Below, piece by piece: positions 58,517 to 64,000 of a DNA stretch of 64,000 nt (position 1 is its first letter; the number at the start of each line of letters is the position of its first letter). The notes under the pieces were generated by a model. The model saw only the letters and a program-made list of their open reading frames with translations. It ran no database searches and was not told the origin of the DNA. Position numbers and translations under genes: made by a program. The DNA is taken from the NCBI RefSeq assembly GCF_014203355.1, contig NZ_JACHIR010000001.1:1-64000 (forward strand). Direction: 5' to 3'. The stretch is from Kutzneria kofuensis. Its GTDB lineage: Bacteria; Actinomycetota; Actinomycetes; Mycobacteriales; Pseudonocardiaceae.

Positions 58517-59584
58517 GTGCACCCGACCTCTCCCGCTCTGGCCGCACGTCTGAGGGCGTTGCGGGAAGAAACATGGCCGGGGCGAGTCGTCACGCAGGCC
58601 CAGCTGGCGGACGCGTTCGGCGCCGAGCGGTCGACCAGCGTGCCGTTGATCTCCTCCTGGGAGAGCCTCGCCAATCCCAGGAAGCCGCCGGCGGTCCGTC
58701 TCGAGCAGTACGCCCGGTTCTTCGCCACCGAGCGATCCGTCCACGGCAGCCACCACCGCCTGCTCCCGGTGGACGACCTCACGCCGGCGGAACGCGCGGG
58801 GTACGAGGACCTGCTCGCCGAGCTGACCGAGCTCCGGTCGGAGCAGCCCGCCCGGCGCGGCGTCCATGCCACCGCCGCCCCGCATGGCCTCTGGCACTTC
58901 CCCGACGGCTACGACATCATCATCGTCTGTGCCCGGCTACCCCGGGATCTCGTGCACTCGATGGGGTCCTACACGGACCCGAACGACCCCGACTACGTCG
59001 AGCTGTACACGTACGCGGACCCCGACGCGCTGATCGAGCTGTTCGGCCACGTCCGCGCGCTGAACCCGACCAGCGAGGTTCGGTTCAAGACGGTCGACCA
59101 GCTCGACCGGGACGACTACACCAAGCACCTGGTGCTGCTGGGCGGCGTCGACTGGAACCGACTGACCAGAGAGCTGCTGGAGCGCGTAGATGTCCCGGTG
59201 GAGCAGATAACCCGGCCCAGCACGGCGGAGCCCAGCGGCTTCGAGGTGACCGACCACGGCACGCGCATGTACTCGCCGATCGTGCGGTCCGGCCGGCTCC
59301 TCGAGGACGTGGCGCACTTCTACCGCGGCGAGAACCCGTTCAACGTGGCGCGCACCGTCACCATCTGCAACGGGATGTACGGCCGTGGCACCTACGGGGC
59401 GGTGCGTGCCCTGACCGACGTCAAATTTCGCGAGCGAAACGACGACTACGCGCGTGACCAGCTCGACCGGCACGACTCGTACAGCCTGCTGATGCGGGTG
59501 CAGGTCGTGGACGGAGAGGTTCTGACCCCGGACTGGACCGTCGCCGAGACTCGCCTCCACGAATGGCCGGAGGCCACCAGTTGA
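58517..59584 (+). CDS. XRE-family HTH protein with unrecognised C-terminal domain
   Basis: 355 residues. HTH at about 5-75: LAARLRALREETWPGRVVTQ, then LADAFGAERSTSVPLISSWE. Residues about 125-345 are an alpha/beta domain I do not recognise: YDIIIVCARLPRDLVHSM, HLVLLGGVDWNRLTRELLER, YSPIVRSGRLLEDVAHFYRG and ENPFNVARTVTICNGMYGRG. The strand-Gly-Gly and late GxYGxGTYGA pattern suggests a Rossmann-like nucleotide- or sugar-binding fold. Its TGA overlaps the TTG of the glycosyltransferase-like gene (59581-59584). Confidence 0.75.
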   Translation: MHPTSPALAARLRALREETWPGRVVTQAQLADAFGAERSTSVPLISSWESLANPRKPPAVRLEQYARFFATERSVHGSHHRLLPVDDLTPAERAGYEDLLAELTELRSEQPARRGVHATAAPHGLWHFPDGYDIIIVCARLPRDLVHSMGSYTDPNDPDYVELYTYADPDALIELFGHVRALNPTSEVRFKTVDQLDRDDYTKHLVLLGGVDWNRLTRELLERVDVPVEQITRPSTAEPSGFEVTDHGTRMYSPIVRSGRLLEDVAHFYRGENPFNVARTVTICNGMYGRGTYGAVRALTDVKFRERNDDYARDQLDRHDSYSLLMRVQVVDGEVLTPDWTVAETRLHEWPEATS

Positions 59585-60795
59585 CCCGTGCCGACACGAC
59601 GGCGAGCCCCCTCAACGACCTCACGCTCCACCACGGCTCCCACCGCAACCTGCTCACGCTCGTCACCGAGCCGCCGCTCGGGCCCGGCGAGGTCGACGCG
59701 ATCATCGTGCCCACCGCGCGCCGGGCCGCCCACCTCAAGCGGGCCGTCGAACTCGCCGCGAAACTGCGGTGCACGCTGGTCACGCTGAACAGCAAATGGT
59801 CGTCGGCCGCCGCGACGCGGCGCATGTTCCTGCAGACCGGCGTCGACATCGCCGCAGTGAACATGGATGACGTCTCCCCCGCGCTGCTGCCGGAAATCGG
59901 CACGACGTCGTTGTTGGCCGGTACTCCGTTCGCCCGGGGCACCGACACCAGCCGCAAGCGCAATCTCGGGCTGTTGATCGCGCGGATGGCCGGCTGGAAA
60001 CACGTCGTCTTCCTGGACGACGACATCGACATCCCGGACCACCAGCACCTCACCGACGCGGTGCGGCTGCTGCACCGGTTCGACGGGGTGGGCCTCACCG
60101 TCGGCGGATATCCGGACAATTCCGTGGTGTGTCATGCGCACCGCGAGACCGGGGGCTTCCAGGACACGTTCGTCGGCGGCGGCGCGCTGGCCGTGAACGC
60201 GGCCTCCTGCGAGTCGTTCTTTCCGGACGTCTACAACGAGGACTGGTTCTTCCTGCTCAACGACACGCGGCTGCGGCCGATCGCGAAGACCACCGGCCTC
60301 GCGGTCCAGAAGCCGTACGACCCGTTCGCGAACGAGCAGCGGGCCCGCACCGAGGAATTCGGGGATGTGCTCGCCGAGGGCGTGTTCTGGCTGTTGGACC
60401 AGGGCAAACGCGTCCAGGACGCGAGCGTGGACTACTGGCGGAAGTTCCTGGCCAAGCGGCTCGGCTTCATCAACGACGTGCTGCTCCGGGTCGACGACGC
60501 CGACATGGGCGCCGCCGAGCGTGAGCGAATGAAATCGGCACTGCGGGCGGCGCGCGGCCGGTGCACGCTCGTCACGCCGGAACTGTGCGTGCAGTACCTC
60601 AGGGCATGGCGCACGGATCGCGGCAAATGGCGCCGCCACCTGGAACGGCACGACCGCATCTCCACCGAGCTGGGCCAGCCGAGCATCGACGACGTGTTGC
60701 TCCTGCTGGGCATTTCTCAGCCCAGCAACTTGACCAGCACGGTGCATTCCTCGCGCGTCTCCAGCAACGTGTCGTCCGGGAGCCATTCCCGCTGA
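59581..60795 (+). CDS. GT-A glycosyltransferase-like protein
   Basis: 404 residues. VDAIIVPTARRAAHLKRAVE and RCTLVTLNSKWSSAAATRRM suit the nucleotide-binding half. HVVFLDDDIDIPDHQHLTDA is a DxD motif, FVGGGALAVNAASCESFFPD and VYNEDWFFLLND supply the ED of GT2-like enzymes. A helical C-terminus follows. TTG 59581 is chosen because GGAGG lies eight bases upstream and it forms a TTGA overlap with the XRE gene. The last 26 residues are antisense to the GNAT gene, so the original stop may have been lost. Confidence 0.75.
   Translation: MTRADTTASPLNDLTLHHGSHRNLLTLVTEPPLGPGEVDAIIVPTARRAAHLKRAVELAAKLRCTLVTLNSKWSSAAATRRMFLQTGVDIAAVNMDDVSPALLPEIGTTSLLAGTPFARGTDTSRKRNLGLLIARMAGWKHVVFLDDDIDIPDHQHLTDAVRLLHRFDGVGLTVGGYPDNSVVCHAHRETGGFQDTFVGGGALAVNAASCESFFPDVYNEDWFFLLNDTRLRPIAKTTGLAVQKPYDPFANEQRARTEEFGDVLAEGVFWLLDQGKRVQDASVDYWRKFLAKRLGFINDVLLRVDDADMGAAERERMKSALRAARGRCTLVTPELCVQYLRAWRTDRGKWRRHLERHDRISTELGQPSIDDVLLLLGISQPSNLTSTVHSSRVSSNVSSGSHSR
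60704..60727. terminator. Hairpin at the GNAT stop codon
   Basis: TGCTGGGC (60704-60711) pairs with GCCCAGCA (60720-60727) around an 8-nt loop that contains the GNAT stop. It lies inside the reading frame of the convergent glycosyltransferase-like gene, 68 bp before its stop. Confidence 0.45.
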
Positions 60796-61217
60796 ATGCA
60801 GTCCACCCGGCCGAAGCCCCAGTCCTGGTAGCCGAGCCGCTTGTACAGGCGTTCCGCGTCCACGTTCGACAGCTCGACCGCCAGCGCGACGGTCGTGTAG
60901 TGCCGGTCCCGCAACACCTGTTCGGCGGCCTCGACCAGGCGGGTGCCGATGCCCTGGTTGCGGCTGCCGGCGAACACTTCGAGATGGGTGATCAGCGGCG
61001 TTTCCGGCAGGTGCTCACGGATCTCGGCCTCCTCGGCCGGTTCCAGCCACAGGTAGACGCTGCCCACGGCGAGATCGCCGCGCCACGCGGCGAGGAACAC
61101 GCCGCGGCCGTCGTCCTGGCGGGCCAGCCGGTCGTGGACGTATCCGGCCTGGCCACGCGCCTCGAGGGCCGGCGCTTCGCCCAGGCGCACGGGGTGTATC
61201 TCCAGGTCGACCATCAC
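60717..61217 (-). CDS. GNAT N-acetyltransferase
   Basis: 166 residues. The acetyl-CoA loop is EVFAGSRNQGIGTRLVEAAE (QGIGT), followed by VALAVELSNVDAERLYKRLG and YQDWGFGRVDC. Earlier VGSVYLWLEPAEEAEIREH is the substrate-side strand. Substrate unknown. The GTG 61217/ATG 61214 pair follows TACCGT (61228-61223) by 5 or 8 nt, so the message is probably leaderless. It overlaps the convergent glycosyltransferase-like gene by 79 bp. Confidence 0.82.
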   Translation of the reverse strand: MMVDLEIHPVRLGEAPALEARGQAGYVHDRLARQDDGRGVFLAAWRGDLAVGSVYLWLEPAEEAEIREHLPETPLITHLEVFAGSRNQGIGTRLVEAAEQVLRDRHYTTVALAVELSNVDAERLYKRLGYQDWGFGRVDCIQREWLPDDTLLETREECTVLVKLLG

Positions 61218-61275
61218 GTCCGACGGTAGGCGAGCCCGGGGCGCGCGTCACTGGTCCGACAGGGTGGGCCGCCGG

Positions 61276-62283
61276 TCAGAGGACGATCAGGGCGCGGGGG
61301 CTGTCGAGGGTGCCGGCGGCGAGGCGGGAGTAGGCGGTTTCGATGTCGTCGAAGGGGAAGCGCTGGACTTCGTTGCGGATGGCGCCGGTGGCGGCCAGGG
61401 AGATGACGTCGTGCAGGTCGGTGATGGCGGAGCCCTGGAAGGTGAAGACCTCGCCGTCCTTGGGGAGGGCGCCGAGCAGGGGGGCGGTGAGGCGGCCGCC
61501 GGCGGCGCCGACGAGGCCGTAGCAGCCGCCGGGGCGGAGGGCGCGCAGACCGGCGGCGATGGTGTCGTCGGCGCCGACGAAGTCGAGGACGGCGTCGGCG
61601 CCGGAGATGCCGTCGAGGGAGGGGAAGGCCTCGTGCGCGCCGAGGGAGAGGGCGGCGGGGAGGCGGGCGGGGTTAGTGTCGACGGCCACGATGCGGGCGG
61701 CGGTCAGCAGGCGTAAGAACTGCACGGCGAAGGAGCCGAGACCGCCGACGCCGATCACGGCGACGGTGCCGCCGGGGTGAATGCGGGGCAGCGCCCGGCG
61801 GACGGCGTGGTAGGAGGTGGCGCCGGCATCGGTCAAGGGCCCGGAGGTGACGGGGTCGAGGGATGCCAAGGGGATCAGGAACCGTTTGCCGTCAACGAGA
61901 ACGTACTCGGCGAGCCCGCCGTCACGACCGTAGCCGCGGCCGGCCCGGCCGTTGGGGCACGCGGAATCCAGGCCCCGCTGGCAATGCCAGCACTGTCCGC
62001 ACGAATTCGGCGACACGAGCGCGACGGCATCGCCCTCGGCGAAGCCGGTGACACCGTCGCCGAGGACGGCGATCCGGCCGGCGACCTCGTGCCCGAGCGT
62101 GAACGGCACCCGCCAGCCGAGCCGCTCCCCCACCGAGGCCGGCATGTGCGGCAGGCTGACGTCGGTGTGGCACAACCCGCAGCCCGCCACCCGGACCAGC
62201 ACCTGCCCCGGACCTGGTTGCGGCACCGGCACATCCACCACCTGCGGCGGCTTGCCCCACTCGGTGATCCGAAATGCGCGCAT
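61276..62283 (-). CDS. Zinc-dependent alcohol dehydrogenase (MDR)
   Basis: 335 residues. Catalytic zinc ligands in VAGCGLCHTDVSLPH and FTLGHEVAGR, plus a structural-zinc cluster SCGQCWHCQRGLDSACP. NAD motif VAVIGVGGLGSFAVQFLRLL. Relatives oxidise primary alcohols or aryl alcohols. The ATG at 62283 follows TACCGT (62296-62291) by exactly 7 nt and is leaderless. The upstream in-frame GTG would lie inside the -10, which excludes it. Divergent from the SDR gene. Confidence 0.9.
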   Translation of the reverse strand: MRAFRITEWGKPPQVVDVPVPQPGPGQVLVRVAGCGLCHTDVSLPHMPASVGERLGWRVPFTLGHEVAGRIAVLGDGVTGFAEGDAVALVSPNSCGQCWHCQRGLDSACPNGRAGRGYGRDGGLAEYVLVDGKRFLIPLASLDPVTSGPLTDAGATSYHAVRRALPRIHPGGTVAVIGVGGLGSFAVQFLRLLTAARIVAVDTNPARLPAALSLGAHEAFPSLDGISGADAVLDFVGADDTIAAGLRALRPGGCYGLVGAAGGRLTAPLLGALPKDGEVFTFQGSAITDLHDVISLAATGAIRNEVQRFPFDDIETAYSRLAAGTLDSPRALIVL

Positions 62284-62399
62284 GTCGATCACGGTACCGG
62301 GATTCGACCGCCGGCGATCTGCTCCAACACGGCCTTGGCGGCGGGCGCAGCGCCGGCAGCGATTTCACGGCTCGTGATCAGAACCGTAGCGTTGTGGTC
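62284..62399. promoter_or_regulatory. Paired leaderless promoters, ADH and SDR
   Basis: Minus strand: TACCGT (62296-62291), 7 nt to ATG 62283. Plus strand: TTCACG (62364-62369), 17-bp spacer, TAGCGT (62387-62392), 7 nt to ATG 62400. Neither start has an SD. Confidence 0.65.
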
Positions 62400-63110
62400 A
62401 TGACGAGGCGATTTCTCATCACCGGGGCCAGCCGGGGCATCGGCCGCGCGCTGGCGCAGCGCGTCGCGGACGCCGGCCACCGGCCGATCGGACTGGCCCG
62501 GACCGCGCCGGCCGACTTCCCCGGCGAGTTCCACGAGGTCGACGTGCTCGACCGCGCCGCGACCGCCGACGCGCTGGGCAAGATCGGCGACGTCGACGGC
62601 GTGGTCAACAACGTCGGCTTCGCCCGGATGGCCCCGCTCGGCGAGATCGACCTCGACGACCTGGCCTGGATGTACGACGGCAACGTCCGCGTCGCGGTGC
62701 AGGTGACGCAGGCGGCGCTGCCGGCGATGAAGGCGGCCGGCTGGGGCCGCATCGTCAACGTCACCAGCCTCGTCACCCTCGGCACGCCCAACCGCAGCGC
62801 CTACGCCGCCGCCAAGGGCGCGATGGACGCGCTGACCAAGGTCTGGGCGGGCGAGCTGGCCGGCGCCGGCATCACCGTCAACTCGGTGGCGCCGGGCCCG
62901 ACCGAGACGGAGATGTTCCGCCGCAACACCCCCGTCGGCTCGCCACAGGAGGAGCGGTTCTTCGACAGCCTCCCGATCGGCCGCATCGGCCGGCCGGAGG
63001 AGGTGGCGGCGGCGATCTCCTTCCTGCTCTCGGAGGACGGCGCCTACACCACCGGCCAGATCATCCGCGTGGACGGCGGCGGCAGCATCGCCGCCTCGCA
63101 GCGCCGATAA
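62400..63110 (+). CDS. Short-chain dehydrogenase/reductase, FabG-like
   Basis: 236 residues of the classical SDR type. Cofactor motif LITGASRGIGRALAQ (TGxxxGIG), VNNVGFA in place of NNAG, catalytic Ser in VNVTSLVTLG and YxxxK in SAYAAAKGAM, with the C-terminal VRPEEVAAAISFLLSEDG-like stretch and a typical GQIIRVDGGGSI end. Reduces a keto group with NAD(P)H; substrate unknown. Its start is leaderless (see the promoter entry). Eight bases separate its stop from that of the convergent sulfatase-fold gene. Confidence 0.9.
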   Translation: MTRRFLITGASRGIGRALAQRVADAGHRPIGLARTAPADFPGEFHEVDVLDRAATADALGKIGDVDGVVNNVGFARMAPLGEIDLDDLAWMYDGNVRVAVQVTQAALPAMKAAGWGRIVNVTSLVTLGTPNRSAYAAAKGAMDALTKVWAGELAGAGITVNSVAPGPTETEMFRRNTPVGSPQEERFFDSLPIGRIGRPEEVAAAISFLLSEDGAYTTGQIIRVDGGGSIAASQRR

Positions 63111-63118
63111 GGCGCCGG

Positions 63119-64000
63119 CTACTTGGTCACCTGGTCCCCGAACGCGGCCAGGAACCTGTCCCGGAACGAGCTCATCGGCCACACCGGGGCGTGCGGGCTC
63201 GGCTTGAGCCCGTCGGTCCAGCCCCAGCCGGCGACCCGGTTCAGCACCGAGGGGTCCTTGGCCACGATGCTGATCGGCACGTCGTGGTCGGCGTCGGTGC
63301 CGCTGACCAGGGTCCCCGGCTGGTGGTCGCCGAGGAACACCATCACCGTGTTGTCGTCGCCGAAGTTCTGCAGGTACGAGATCAGCGTGTTCAGCGAGTA
63401 CTGGATGGACTCGCCGTAGGCCTGCTGCACCTTGGCCTGGTCCGGCCAGACGTCCTTGACCTGCTTGCCGTTCGCGGCCTGCGGGCCGAACATCGAGCCG
63501 TCGCCCATGGCGTTCCAGTCGACCAGCTGCGGCAGCGGCGCCCACGGGACGTGGCTGGAGACCAGGTCGATCTCGCCGAACGCCGGGCCGGGCTTGGCGA
63601 GCTCGTGCTGGCGGATGAAGTTCATCGTGTACTGGTCGGGCATGGTGGCGTAGGAGAAGACCGGGCCCTTGTAGCCGACGTTGCGCGAGTCGTAGACGCT
63701 GTCGTAGCCGTAGAACTGGGTCTCCGGCACCCAGTCGCGGGTGTTGGCCGGGTCGTCGGCGAAGGTGCGCCAGCCGGCGTCCTTGAACGCCCGGGCCAGC
63801 GTGAACCGGTTGCCGTTGACCAGGTTGTTGTAGCGGTACTGACTGTTGACGTCCACACCGGACTCCAGGGTGGAGTGCGCGAGCCAGCTGCCGCCGCCGA
63901 ACGTGGACGAGGTCAGGAATCCGGTCTTGGCGGCGAAACCGGCCTGCTGCAGCTTCTGCGTGCCGGCGTCGAGCACGGCGTCGATGCCGGGCGCGAAGCT
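63119..64000 (-). CDS. Sulfatase-fold membrane enzyme (partial, N-terminus outside)
   Basis: The last 294 residues of an alkaline-phosphatase-superfamily protein that reads off the right edge of the window. SSTFGGGSWLAHSTLESGVD corresponds to the LTA-synthase/sulfatase substrate loop. DNTVMVFLGDHQPGTLVSGT carries the metal-binding GDH motif, preceded by AFGEIDLVSSHVPWAPLP. Such enzymes move phosphoglycerol or phosphoethanolamine on envelope polymers, or hydrolyse sulfate esters. Membrane helices would be in the missing N-terminal part. It converges with the SDR gene. Confidence 0.82.
   Translation of the reverse strand, partial: SFAPGIDAVLDAGTQKLQQAGFAAKTGFLTSSTFGGGSWLAHSTLESGVDVNSQYRYNNLVNGNRFTLARAFKDAGWRTFADDPANTRDWVPETQFYGYDSVYDSRNVGYKGPVFSYATMPDQYTMNFIRQHELAKPGPAFGEIDLVSSHVPWAPLPQLVDWNAMGDGSMFGPQAANGKQVKDVWPDQAKVQQAYGESIQYSLNTLISYLQNFGDDNTVMVFLGDHQPGTLVSGTDADHDVPISIVAKDPSVLNRVAGWGWTDGLKPSPHAPVWPMSSFRDRFLAAFGDQVTK

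Noticed and set aside
1-64000. CRISPR arrays, rRNA and tRNA genes
   Set aside because: No regularly spaced direct repeats and no tRNA cloverleaf or rRNA segments were recognised by reading; a covariance-model scan was not possible.

Overview
The window is about 70% G+C. It carries BTAD/AfsR-type regulators, many TetR, GntR and LuxR regulators, secreted polysaccharide-active enzymes and many leaderless promoters. This fits a filamentous actinomycete, probably of the Pseudonocardiaceae; that placement is an impression from gene style and was not tested. Both ends cut through genes: an MFS transporter on the left and a sulfatase-fold membrane enzyme on the right. I saw no tRNA, rRNA or CRISPR array.

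Layout. 1-2 kb: methyltransferase and MFS exporter facing a TetR gene across two perfect palindromes. 2-7 kb: secreted GH75 chitosanase-like enzyme, FAD monooxygenase/TetR pair, AA10 LPMO with a DasR-like (dre) site, DUF3040 protein, VanY-like carboxypeptidase. 7.3-15.8 kb: a regulator-dense block (two LuxR genes sharing one promoter architecture, two AfsR-like regulators, MarR) around a thioesterase-P450 pair; a 102-bp inverted repeat separates two convergent genes there. 16-23 kb: GNAT, GH18 protein, G1 glutamic peptidase, Cei-like protein, HAD phosphatase, hemerythrin, aldehyde dehydrogenase, and an unrecognised TIM-barrel-like gene. 23-26.6 kb: a 1150-residue BTAD-ATPase regulator. 26.7-33.8 kb: a seven-gene cell-surface glycan operon on the minus strand, with a 4-bp overlap at every junction.

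35-54 kb: a carbohydrate-uptake and catabolism island. It holds aldo-keto reductases, a Crp/Fnr regulator, two paralogous GntR regulators, a zinc dehydrogenase, a Dpp/Opp-type ABC transporter (one permease fused to an ATPase), a sugar isomerase, an epimerase, a SIS sugar-phosphate protein, a BadF-type N-acetylglucosamine-kinase-like protein, an intracellular GH9 enzyme and a ThuA-like protein. The combination resembles the Vibrio chitin-oligosaccharide locus, so I infer chitin or chitosan oligosaccharides as substrate. With the secreted GH75, LPMO and GH18 elsewhere in the window it would form an extracellular-to-cytoplasmic route. A TnpB-only IS200/IS605-type element has inserted between the second GntR gene and the SIS gene, probably into a former ATGA overlap.

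54-64 kb: LacI/GH30 divergent pair with repeated TGTTYCA sites, lipoprotein L,D-transpeptidase, small membrane protein, and an XRE regulator with an unrecognised C-terminal domain coupled to a GT-A glycosyltransferase-like gene behind a repeat-rich promoter. Then come GNAT, zinc alcohol dehydrogenase, a leaderless SDR and the partial sulfatase-fold protein.
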